NCBI RefSeq assembly: GCF_040427915.1
Contig: NZ_JBETXJ010000002.1
Span: forward strand, 1,426,001 to 1,490,000
Origin: Gardnerella vaginalis
GTDB lineage: Bacteria; Actinomycetota; Actinomycetes; Actinomycetales; Bifidobacteriaceae
Direction: 5' to 3'
DNA length: 64,000 bases
The notes under the pieces were generated by a model, which was given only the letters and a program-made list of their open reading frames with translations, did no database searches and was not told where the DNA came from. Shown here one piece after another: positions 47,229 through 55,471 of this stretch. Every line of letters begins with the position of its first letter. The stretch's first letter is position 1. The position numbers and the translations under genes were made by a program.

Positions 47229-48571
47229 TCGTCTCCTTCGTTCTTAAGATTTTCGCTTTTACTGGCTTCAGATTTACTTTTTTCATCGGATTCTTTAGAT
47301 TCAATATAATCGTCAGTTTCGCTTGGATTCTCGCTTGTATTGCCGACGTTTTCGCCAGAATTATCGCCAGAATTTTCAATATCGTTTTCGACAATATTTT
47401 CTGCATTATTCTTATCTTTTTGGTTCTCACTTAAATCCAAAGAATCGCCGGAATCCAAAGAATCGTCAGAATCTGCAAAATCTGAATTCTTCATATCTTC
47501 AGCATCATTCGACTTTTGTACAGGAGGAGCTGGTGGAATCGAAAGACCACGCCCCCAAGTCATAGTTGTTTCTAAAGGCTGAAAAACTTCACCATATCTA
47601 CCCGTTCTGCCTGAATGAACAGATTGCGCAAGTCGAGCAATGCCCTCATTATCTTCAGAACCATTTTGCAAAGTTTGCGCAACAGCATCCATAGCCTGCT
47701 TTGCTTGAGCTGCACGCTTTGCGCGTTTAGACATGAATCTGTAATTTTTAGGATCTTCAGAAGACGAGTTAAAACTAGTGTGATCAGAGCCAGAATCTGC
47801 CACAGTACGAACACCTGAATCGCCTTCAACTGACTGCTGAGCTTTCGACTTTTGCTCAACATCTGCATCTGGGAAGTAAAGCGCAGAATCATAAGAGCCT
47901 TCACGCTCGTCTCGCACAATTTTTCCAGCATGAAGCTCCACAACTCGCTTGCGCATTGAGTTAACAATTTCCTCATTATGCGTAGCCATAACAATTGTAG
48001 TGCCCGTACGATTAATGGCGTCCAAAACTTCCATAATGCCAAGCGAAGTAGTTGGATCCAAATTACCAGTAGGCTCGTCGGCGAGAAGAATTTGCGGATG
48101 ATTCACGTACGCGCGCGCAATGGCAACACGCTGAGCTTCACCACCCGAAAGCTCATGAGGATAATTATTTTCTTTACCCGTTAAGCCAACCGTTTCAAGC
48201 ACACGCGGAACAAGCGACTTAATAGTAGAACGACTCGTACCAATAACTTCTAGTGCAAAAGCCACGTTCTGGTACACGGTTTTATTATTCAACAGTTTAT
48301 AATCCTGGAAAATAAAGCCGAGAGTACGTCTATACTGCGGAACCTGACGATTCACTAAGCGTCGCAAGTCATTACCAGCAACGTGAATCTCGCCCTTAGT
48401 GGCCTCCTCTTCGCGCAGCAGCAAGCTTAGAAGAGTTGTTTTACCAGATCCAGACGCTCCAACAAGAAACACGAAGTCGCCACGATTAACGTCTAAAGAA
48501 ATATCGTCCAAAGCAGGGCTCGTACCCTTAGGATAGATCTTCGACACATGTTCTAGTGAAATCAGAGACAT
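47225..48571 (-). CDS. ftsE: Cell division ATP-binding protein FtsE with long acidic C-terminal tail
   Basis: 448 residues, about twice the usual 225-230. Residues 1-225 are a complete ABC ATPase: [52 protein letters not shown]. The remaining 220 residues first contain a basic patch (SKRAKRAAQAKQAM) and then an acidic, low-complexity stretch rich in S, D, E and N. The tail is cytoplasmic; its job is unknown. It pairs with FtsX at the divisome. Confidence 0.93.
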   Translation of the reverse strand: MSLISLEHVSKIYPKGTSPALDDISLDVNRGDFVFLVGASGSGKTTLLSLLLREEEATKGEIHVAGNDLRRLVNRQVPQYRRTLGFIFQDYKLLNNKTVYQNVAFALEVIGTSRSTIKSLVPRVLETVGLTGKENNYPHELSGGEAQRVAIARAYVNHPQILLADEPTGNLDPTTSLGIMEVLDAINRTGTTIVMATHNEEIVNSMRKRVVELHAGKIVRDEREGSYDSALYFPDADVEQKSKAQQSVEGDSGVRTVADSGSDHTSFNSSSEDPKNYRFMSKRAKRAAQAKQAMDAVAQTLQNGSEDNEGIARLAQSVHSGRTGRYGEVFQPLETTMTWGRGLSIPPAPPVQKSNDAEDMKNSDFADSDDSLDSGDSLDLSENQKDKNNAENIVENDIENSGDNSGENVGNTSENPSETDDYIESKESDEKSKSEASKSENLKNEGDE

Positions 48572-48689
48572 ATTCTGCAGTTTCCTTTACGAACTATTGA
48601 ACGATATACTTTAATTTTGTTTTTAACTATTTTATATTTTATTTTTGATTTTTATTCTGACTTTTATCTTGAATTTTACCTAGTGCAGA

Positions 48690-49832
48690 CTAAGCTTGCG
48701 ACTTTTCCTCGGCTTCTTTTTTAGCTGCAACTCTCTGTTCGTGTCTCCAACGAATTCCAGCTTCAATAAAACCGTCAATATCGCCGTCAAAAACAGCCTG
48801 AGTTTGCGAAGTTTCGTAGCCAGTGCGCAAATCCTTAACCATCTGGTATGGGTGAAGCACGTATGAGCGCATTTGGTCTCCCCAACTTGCCTTAATATCT
48901 CCAGCAAGCTCCTTCTTTTTCGCTGCTTCCTCAGCATGCTTAAGCACAAGTAAACGCGATTGCAAAACCGCCATTGCAGCAGCTCGGTTCTGAATCTGGC
49001 TGCGCTCATCTTGCATTGAAACAACCAAACCAGTTGGCAAATGCGTGATGCGCACAGCAGAATACGTAGTGTTTACGCCTTGTCCGCCAGGGCCAGACGC
49101 CTGGAAAGTATCCACACGAATGTCAGAATCTGGAATATCAATATGATCCGTAGCTTCAACAAGTGGGATTACTTCTACGGCACTAAAGCCAGTTTGACGC
49201 CTGCCTTGATTATCGAACGGCGAAATACGAACCATTCTGTGAGTGCCGCCTTCTACGGAAAGACGACCATACGCATATGGGGCATCAACTTGGAAAGTGG
49301 CGGATTTAATACCAGCTTCTTCTGCGTAAGACGTATCCATCATCTTAGTTTTGTAGCCGTTTCGTTCCGCCCAACGCAAATACATTCTAAGAAGCATTTG
49401 CGCAAAATCGGCAGCATCCACACCACCCGCACCAGAGCGTATTGTCACCACTGCTGCACGAGCATCGTATTCGCCGTCAAGAAGAGTTTGAACTTCCATA
49501 TCGTCCAACTCGTGAGCAATAGAGCCAAGCTCCTCTTGAGCCTCGCTCATAGAATCAGCATCCTCTTCTTCCTGACCAAGTTCAATTAAAGTCTTAGTAT
49601 CTTCAATGCGTTGCTCAACGGCTTGTAAACGCTTTAATTGAGACTGAGCTGCCGAAAGCTTACTCGTAACTTGCTGAGCGTGCTCAGAATCATCCCAAAG
49701 TCCAGGCTCCGAAGCCTGCTTTTCTAAATCTGCAATAGCAGTCTTCAACGAATTAACGTCTAAAGCCTTAGAAATCAAAGAATACTTTGCTTCAACATCA
49801 TTTAACGCTTGGGCAAAATCAAATTCCGCCAT
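48690..49832 (-). CDS. prfB: Peptide chain release factor 2
   Basis: 380 residues. GGQ motif in [16 protein letters not shown] (about 250) and the codon-recognition domain before it with the SPF-type motif in [15 protein letters not shown]. It ends translation at UAA and UGA. The frame is continuous, without the programmed +1 frameshift found in many other bacteria. prfB before ftsEX is the usual actinobacterial order. Confidence 0.96.
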   Translation of the reverse strand: MAEFDFAQALNDVEAKYSLISKALDVNSLKTAIADLEKQASEPGLWDDSEHAQQVTSKLSAAQSQLKRLQAVEQRIEDTKTLIELGQEEEDADSMSEAQEELGSIAHELDDMEVQTLLDGEYDARAAVVTIRSGAGGVDAADFAQMLLRMYLRWAERNGYKTKMMDTSYAEEAGIKSATFQVDAPYAYGRLSVEGGTHRMVRISPFDNQGRRQTGFSAVEVIPLVEATDHIDIPDSDIRVDTFQASGPGGQGVNTTYSAVRITHLPTGLVVSMQDERSQIQNRAAAMAVLQSRLLVLKHAEEAAKKKELAGDIKASWGDQMRSYVLHPYQMVKDLRTGYETSQTQAVFDGDIDGFIEAGIRWRHEQRVAAKKEAEEKSQA

Positions 49833-49892
49833 TTACTTAAAGTACCTCTTTATATTTTATATTATTCGTTTTACGCACTTACTATTCGAAGT

Positions 49893-50666
49893 TTAGCGTA
49901 CGGTCAAAATCTCTGGACCATTCTCAGTAATTGCAATCGTATGCTCAGTGTGTGCACCGCGAGAACCATCAGCAGAACGAAGAGTCCAGCCGTCCTTTGG
50001 ATCTTGGTAAATTTCGTCAGTAGTCTTTAGGAACCATGGCTCAATTGCAATCACAAGACCTGGGCGAAGCTTGTAGCCGTGGTGAGCAGTGCCATCGTTA
50101 GGAACGTGCGGATCGCCATGCATAATATGGCCAACTCCGTGACCACCAAACTCAAGGTTTACGCTGTAACCATACTCGTGAGCAACGCATCCAACAGCTG
50201 CAGAAATGTCTCCAAGACGGTTTCCAGGCTGAGCCATGTTAATTCCAGCCTCAAGTGCTTCCTCAGTGCACTTAATTAAGCGCAAATCTTCAGGATCCGC
50301 ATGCTTTCCAACCACGAAACTAATAGCAGAATCTCCAACCCAGCCATCAACGTTAATTGCCAAATCAAGAGTCAACAAATCGCCGTCTTTAAGGTTGTAA
50401 TCAAAAGGAACTCCGTGAAGAACAGCATCGTTTACAGAAGTGCAAATGTAGTGTGCAAAAGGACCAGTTCCAAAATCAGGAGCGTAATCAACATAGCAAG
50501 AAGACGCATCTTTACGGCTCATAATGCGTTGGCGAACAAAGTCATCGATCTCAAGAAGATTTGTGCCAACTTTTGTCATTGCTTTCAAGTCTTTAAGAAT
50601 ACTACCAACGAAGCGACCTGCAGGCTTCATAGCTTCAATTTCGGATGGAGTTTTAAGTTCAATCAT
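49893..50666 (-). CDS. map: Methionine aminopeptidase type I
   Basis: 257 residues. The five metal ligands are visible: DLAINVDGWVGDSAISF (two Asp), HGVGHIMHGDPHVPN (His), AIEPWFL (Glu) and HTEHTIAIT (Glu). Removes initiator methionine from new proteins. Lies 60 bases before prfB on the same strand. Confidence 0.95.
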   Translation of the reverse strand: MIELKTPSEIEAMKPAGRFVGSILKDLKAMTKVGTNLLEIDDFVRQRIMSRKDASSCYVDYAPDFGTGPFAHYICTSVNDAVLHGVPFDYNLKDGDLLTLDLAINVDGWVGDSAISFVVGKHADPEDLRLIKCTEEALEAGINMAQPGNRLGDISAAVGCVAHEYGYSVNLEFGGHGVGHIMHGDPHVPNDGTAHHGYKLRPGLVIAIEPWFLKTTDEIYQDPKDGWTLRSADGSRGAHTEHTIAITENGPEILTVR

Positions 50667-50757
50667 GATTTAAGACTAACTCGCAGGCACGAAAATAGCG
50701 CAAAATATGGCGAAAATACTAGCTAATGATGTCGCTTAATACTTGTAATCTAGGCAC

Positions 50758-52896
50758 ATGCATAATAACAATGAAAATAATAATAACAATGAGGAATCGC
50801 AGAAGGAAATTTCTGCTGTAAATTTTGACCCAGCTTCCTTCTCTTCAGTTACTCGACCACAAGACGATTTGTTCCGCTATGTGAACGGTCCTTGGATTGA
50901 CACTTACACTCTTCCAGAAGATAAGCCAATGTATGGTGCTTTCTACAAGCTCGCAGAAGATGCAGAGACGCAAATTCGAGATATTTTAGAAAGCGAAGAT
51001 TGCCCAGCCAAAAAGTCGCGAATCTTATACCGCAATTATTTGGATACTGAAGCTATTGAAAAAGCTGGAATTACGCCAATTAAGGGCGATTTAGACGCTG
51101 TTGATGAGGCTGCTAGCAAAGAAGACTTAGTTCGCACTATTGCTTCTCTTACTCCATATGGCGGCCCAAATGCAATGTTTGCTTTTGGCGTTTGCGGAGA
51201 CCCTAAAGACCCTAAGACGAATATTATGCATATTGAGCAGGCGGGATTGGGCTTGCCAGACGAAGCATACTATCGCGAAGATAATTACGCTCCGATTCGC
51301 GCTGAATACGTAAAAATGGTGGCAAAGTTGCTGCGCTTAGCTGGCTACGGTGATGCCACAACTACAAGCGAGCAGTCGGAACGTTTCTTGAAGGTTGAAA
51401 CACAAATCGCAAGCAACCACTGGGATAACGTAGCAACACGCGATTCTCAAAAAACTTATAATCCTTACAATTATGCGGATTTGGCAAAAACGCTTGAAGC
51501 GTTAAATCTTGACGCTTTCTTAGATGCTGCTCAAAAATCATACGACGATTCCGAAGAAGCAAAGAATCAGCCAATAGATTTTCGCAAAGCTTTTAGCAAA
51601 GTAGTAGTTCACGAACCAAGCTTTATAGAAGGATTGAATAAGATTTGGCAAGAAGCCGACTTAGAAGATCTAAAGCTTTGGGCACGCGTGCACGTGATTT
51701 TGTGCTGGGCAAGCATGTTAAGCGAGGACTTTGCACAAGCACGATTTGACTTCTACGGCAAAGTTCTTTCCGGCGCCACCAAGCCGCGCGATCGCTGGAA
51801 GCGCGCAATCGGAGTTGTTGACGATGCTTGCGGCGAGGAAGTCGGTAAAGAATACGTGCGCTTGCACTTCCCTGAGTCTTCTAAAAAGTATATGCAAGGC
51901 TTAGTTGACAATCTTATTAACGCTTACCGCGAGTCGATTTCTCACAGCAGCTGGCTTGGAGAGGAAACTAAAGCAAAGGCTTTGGAAAAGCTTAGCAAGT
52001 TTGAGCCAAATATTGGTTACACAAATCATTGGATTGACTACTCTGCTCTAAATATTAAGGAAGACGCTGGCTTAATTGAGAATATGCGCGAAGTTTCTCG
52101 ATTTGTGTTTGGTAGGTATACTGCAAAAGCTGGAGAACCTGTGGATCGCGAAGAATGGCAGATGACTCCGCAAACTGTAAACGCTTACTACGATCCGTTG
52201 CTTAACGTAATCGTGTTCCCAGCTGCGATTTTGCAACCGCCATTCTTTAGCCCAAGCGCTCCAGACGCAGCAAACTACGGCGCTATTGGTGCCGTAATCG
52301 GTCACGAAATCGGCCACGGTTTTGACGATCAAGGTTGCGAATACGACGGCGACGGCGTGCTTAACAATTGGTGGACAGAAGAAGACAAAACCAACTTCAC
52401 TGAACGCACTAAAACGCTTATTGAGCAATACAATGCTTTTACGCCAACGCAGCTTATTGTTAAATATTCTCACTTAAAGAGCAAAGAAGAGCGCGATGCA
52501 ATGCCTCACGTAAATGGCGCTTTAACAATCGGCGAGAATATTGGTGATTTAAGCGGCGTAACTATTGCTCTTAAAGCCTACGCTTTTGCTTTGCAAAAGA
52601 GCAAGGGACAAGAAATCGACGGAAGTGACGATGCGATTCGCGAAACTTTGCTGAGCGCTCCTAAGATTGATGGCTTCACTGCTTTGCAACGATTCTTCCT
52701 AAGCTACGCGCTTGTATGGCGTTCAAAGTCTCGTAACGAGATTGCGGAGCAATACCTTCAAATCGACCCACACTCCCCTGCAGAGTGCCGAACTAACGGC
52801 ATTGCGCGCAACGTTGACTTGTTCTACAATGCATTCGACGTTAAAGAAGGCGATGAGATGTGGCTCGACCCTGCTAAGCGCGTACACATTTGGTAA
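50758..52896 (+). CDS. pepO: M13-family (neprilysin/PepO) zinc endopeptidase
   Basis: 712 residues. Zinc motif HEIGH in VIGHEIGHGFDDQG (about 520), third ligand in ENIGDLSGV (about 590), substrate-binding NAYYDP (about 480), and the HSPAECRTNG C-terminus of the family. No signal peptide, so it acts in the cytoplasm on oligopeptides, complementing the peptide importer of this window. It begins with a run of asparagines (NNNENNNNNEE). Confidence 0.93.
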   Translation: MHNNNENNNNNEESQKEISAVNFDPASFSSVTRPQDDLFRYVNGPWIDTYTLPEDKPMYGAFYKLAEDAETQIRDILESEDCPAKKSRILYRNYLDTEAIEKAGITPIKGDLDAVDEAASKEDLVRTIASLTPYGGPNAMFAFGVCGDPKDPKTNIMHIEQAGLGLPDEAYYREDNYAPIRAEYVKMVAKLLRLAGYGDATTTSEQSERFLKVETQIASNHWDNVATRDSQKTYNPYNYADLAKTLEALNLDAFLDAAQKSYDDSEEAKNQPIDFRKAFSKVVVHEPSFIEGLNKIWQEADLEDLKLWARVHVILCWASMLSEDFAQARFDFYGKVLSGATKPRDRWKRAIGVVDDACGEEVGKEYVRLHFPESSKKYMQGLVDNLINAYRESISHSSWLGEETKAKALEKLSKFEPNIGYTNHWIDYSALNIKEDAGLIENMREVSRFVFGRYTAKAGEPVDREEWQMTPQTVNAYYDPLLNVIVFPAAILQPPFFSPSAPDAANYGAIGAVIGHEIGHGFDDQGCEYDGDGVLNNWWTEEDKTNFTERTKTLIEQYNAFTPTQLIVKYSHLKSKEERDAMPHVNGALTIGENIGDLSGVTIALKAYAFALQKSKGQEIDGSDDAIRETLLSAPKIDGFTALQRFFLSYALVWRSKSRNEIAEQYLQIDPHSPAECRTNGIARNVDLFYNAFDVKEGDEMWLDPAKRVHIW

Positions 52897-52932
52897 ATCG
52901 CATATTAAAACAAGTAAAGTAAACAAATAAAC

Positions 52933-52970
52933 AAAAGCCTGCAAGCGTTTAAAACGTTTGCAGGCTTTTT
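52933..52970 (+). terminator. Intrinsic terminator after pepO
   Basis: AAAAGCCTGCAAGCGTT pairs with AACGTTTGCAGGCTTTT (one wobble), followed by T residues. It lies 37 bases after the pepO stop, and could work for the convergent CAP gene as well. Confidence 0.88.
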
Positions 52971-52977
52971 AAATGAT

Positions 52978-53016
52978 ACTAATCAGATTTACTAATCAGA
53001 TTTACTAATCAGACTC
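52978..53016. repeat. Three 13-bp tandem units at the CAP-gene stop codon
   Basis: ACTAATCAGATTT at 52978-52990 and 52991-53003, then ACTAATCAGACTC at 53004-53016. The CAP-gene stop (minus strand, 53015-53017) touches the third unit. Confidence 0.9.
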
Positions 53017-54226
53017 ACACTCCGAAAGCGTAGGTCTTAACGTCCGACAAATTACCGTTCTCATCGTAAGCTTCGAAATGAGTCCAGTAAACGCCTGGGC
53101 GTGGGCTCCACAAAGCCCAAGGACCATCAAATCCTTCAACCCACTGCTTAGCATTGTAATCATAAATCTTAATCTTGGTATAACCATTAGGATTATTAGT
53201 AGTTGCACCAAGAAGAACATTATTACCCTGCCATGCAGCATAAGTTCCAGAAACAACAGTCTGACTTGGAACAGCATAATGGAAAGCAATGGTCTTTTCT
53301 AGAACAACTTCCTTGGTAGAAGGATCACGAGCTTCGCAATGCAGCCAATAGTCACCTGGCTTTGTAACCCAAGAAGCCCAGTTTCCAGTACCCCAATCAG
53401 CAATAGTAGCCCACTGCTGAGTATTCAAATTGTAGGAAAGCCAACGATACTCAAGCTGCTTGTCGGTGTAAGCATTTGCACCAACAGCAATATCGTTATT
53501 ACGGATAATCCAAGCAAAATCAAGGTGAGGAGCCACGCCTAATTTGCCTTGTGGGTAGTCAGTGTCTCCAACCTGAGTTGAAAGAGTTAAAACAGATACT
53601 CTTCCGTATGATGTACCTGCTATTTCGCCATATCCGAAGGAAATGTTTTCTGGATTCAAAATCTGGTAAAGATGAGCATTGTCAGTAGTTGCAGCACCAT
53701 TAGACTGGTGTAATGCAGATTCCTCTCCAGCAGTCCAATCCGACATAGCTTCTTCTGGGCTTTCACCCCAAGCAATGTTTTCGCCCCAAGCCTTACGACC
53801 ATCGTAGTTTGGAAGGCTCACACCATCCGCAGCAAAATGACCAAGTTTTCCATGCTGAACAGTCTCATTTGCACGACGATAAGCATCCTCTTCATTAGCA
53901 CGATCGTAGCGAATATCGTTAATATACTGCTCTTTTGTAAGACCTTTAGAAGCAACATAATCCGCAAGAGGCATACCGTTCATAAGGGTAACGCCATCGT
54001 CATAATACTTTGAACGCACATCACGAATTGCACCTAAAATGTAGCTTGCAACTGACTGATTCTGAACTTGCCAATTAGTATTAACATTAGCAACACTGTG
54101 ATTCTGCACTATAACCAAAGCACTAGCAGATACTGCAGTAGATCCAATCATTGCTACGCAAGCAACGGCTGATGCTGCAACAGCTAAACATTTCTTTGCA
54201 GAAAATACGTGCGACTTATGCCACAT
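53015..54226 (-). CDS. Secreted CAP (SCP/PR-1) domain protein with C-terminal repeats
   Basis: 403 residues. Signal peptide ending near SASALV (about residue 37). A CAP domain follows (about 75-235) with paired tryptophan/glutamate motifs GENIAWGESPEEAM and EESALHQSN. The C-terminal 170 residues contain two related beta-sandwich-like units, each with W-x-x-W-V/SP-x-P-G-x-Y-W-x-H (WVTKPGDYWLHCEA and WSPRPGVYWTHFEA). Likely surface or secreted; function is not known. Confidence 0.82.
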   Translation of the reverse strand: MWHKSHVFSAKKCLAVAASAVACVAMIGSTAVSASALVIVQNHSVANVNTNWQVQNQSVASYILGAIRDVRSKYYDDGVTLMNGMPLADYVASKGLTKEQYINDIRYDRANEEDAYRRANETVQHGKLGHFAADGVSLPNYDGRKAWGENIAWGESPEEAMSDWTAGEESALHQSNGAATTDNAHLYQILNPENISFGYGEIAGTSYGRVSVLTLSTQVGDTDYPQGKLGVAPHLDFAWIIRNNDIAVGANAYTDKQLEYRWLSYNLNTQQWATIADWGTGNWASWVTKPGDYWLHCEARDPSTKEVVLEKTIAFHYAVPSQTVVSGTYAAWQGNNVLLGATTNNPNGYTKIKIYDYNAKQWVEGFDGPWALWSPRPGVYWTHFEAYDENGNLSDVKTYAFGV

Positions 54227-54620
54227 AAATGTAGTCCTCTCTCCACGTGATTAATAACTACTTTTTCAGTAATCCCTGATTCAAATAACACAAACATGTA
54301 GGCAAAAAATTCAAGTTTCACCTTCCAATGCTAATGAAAAACAAAAACTACTTCCGCTAAGTATATCAATCTACATATATTTTTCGCATTTTAGACTCGC
54401 CTACTCAGTTTTATATATTTTGTCAAGAGTTTTTAAACGATGTGCATAAAGCATAGGCTTTAACCACATTGATAAAAATATCTTGCAAAACTATTTTTGA
54501 TACTTCATAGTTGATTCTACTGCGGCGAATTTATTGAAAATCACAATAATCAACACGTGTTGCGCGATGAATTTTGAGATTTAAATTAGTCGCAGTCCAA
54601 ACTTTTGAAAGGTTAAGAAT
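54227..54620. promoter_or_regulatory. Divergent intergenic region between CAP gene and ssb, with a palindrome
   Basis: 394 bases, AT-rich, no gene. A perfect 12-bp palindrome CAACACGTGTTG lies at 54551-54562, 59 bases before the ssb start. Its core AAC-N4-GTT resembles the actinobacterial LexA box (GAAC-N4-GTTC) but lacks the outer G/C, so SOS control is only a possibility. AGGTTAAGAAT is the ssb ribosome site. Confidence 0.45.
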
Positions 54621-55265
54621 ATGGCACAACAACAAGCAACACTAACAATCAGCGGCTATGTAGGGAGTGACCCTGTGAACTTTAGTCGCAACGAAAACTC
54701 ACCCGCATGCTCACTTAGAATAGGAAGCACAACGTCTTACTATCATAGCGAGGAAAGACAGTGGAAAGATAGACCGACAACTTGGATGACAGTAAAAGCA
54801 TACAAGTCTTTAGCTGCAAATGTGCTAAAAAGCGTGCATAAGGGAGACGCGATAGTCGTGTGTGGAAATTTAAACACGGAATCCTGGCACAAAGATGGAG
54901 AAGACCGATCTCGAGTTGTACTAGAAGCAACCGCAATTGGACACGACCTAAATCGAGGAATCAGTGCTTTTACTAAATACTCTTATAATCGTGGAAGAAC
55001 CGATCAGAGTAACAATAGTAAATATCACACTAATCAAATAAACCAAGAAAATCGGGCAAATCAAGATACTTATTCCAATCAAGATTTGAGCTTGGCGATG
55101 AAAAACCCTATGGCTAATACTTATTCTATGGATTCTTCACAAGAAAACGACAGTCAAGAATACCATCATGATGCTGAATCTTCAGCAAAAGAAACAATAG
55201 ATTTCGGCTCACAAGTCGAAGAAAACCAATATGACGATATTGAAGGAGGCGCGAATGATTTTTAG
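54621..55265 (+). CDS. ssb: Single-stranded DNA-binding protein, probably a second paralogue
   Basis: 214 residues. The N-terminal OB fold (about 1-115) is recognisable: LTISGYVGSDPVNF, SYYHSEERQWKDRPTTWMTVKAYKSLAANVLKSVHKGDAIVVCGNL. The C-terminal 95 residues are polar and rich in Q, N and S. The tail ends YDDIEGGANDF, so the usual DDDIPF tip that binds partner proteins is altered. It is not next to rpsF/rpsR, where the main actinobacterial ssb lies, so I take it as an accessory paralogue. Confidence 0.85.
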   Translation: MAQQQATLTISGYVGSDPVNFSRNENSPACSLRIGSTTSYYHSEERQWKDRPTTWMTVKAYKSLAANVLKSVHKGDAIVVCGNLNTESWHKDGEDRSRVVLEATAIGHDLNRGISAFTKYSYNRGRTDQSNNSKYHTNQINQENRANQDTYSNQDLSLAMKNPMANTYSMDSSQENDSQEYHHDAESSAKETIDFGSQVEENQYDDIEGGANDF

Positions 55266-55341
55266 AAAGTTTTAATAGAATTAAATATTAAAACTTATGA
55301 ACATTTTATTTTAACAATTCAGATAATTTTTTACTATTCAT

Positions 55342-55406
55342 AGCAATATTGCCGCTGAAAATAATGCGCATAATATGCAAAGCATTACACCAACGGCAAT
55401 ATTGCT
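55342..55406. terminator. Hairpin between ssb and proS
   Basis: AGCAATATTGCCG (55342-55354) pairs exactly with CGGCAATATTGCT (55394-55406), with a 39-base loop. It lies between convergent genes and probably ends one or both transcripts. A 16-bp near-repeat GTTTAATTGTTTAATA/GTTTAATTGCTTAATC follows at 55412-55443. Confidence 0.6.
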
Positions 55407-55471
55407 TAGTCGTTTAATTGTTTAATAGTTTAATTGCTTAATCGCTGATTAGTTGTTAACAGCTATTGCGA

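Noticed and set aside
49041..49589. Plus-strand reading frame of 182 codons
   Set aside because: Antisense shadow of prfB with no domain and no ribosome site.
52978..53016. CRISPR-like array from three 13-bp units
   Set aside because: Units are adjacent without spacers and far too short.
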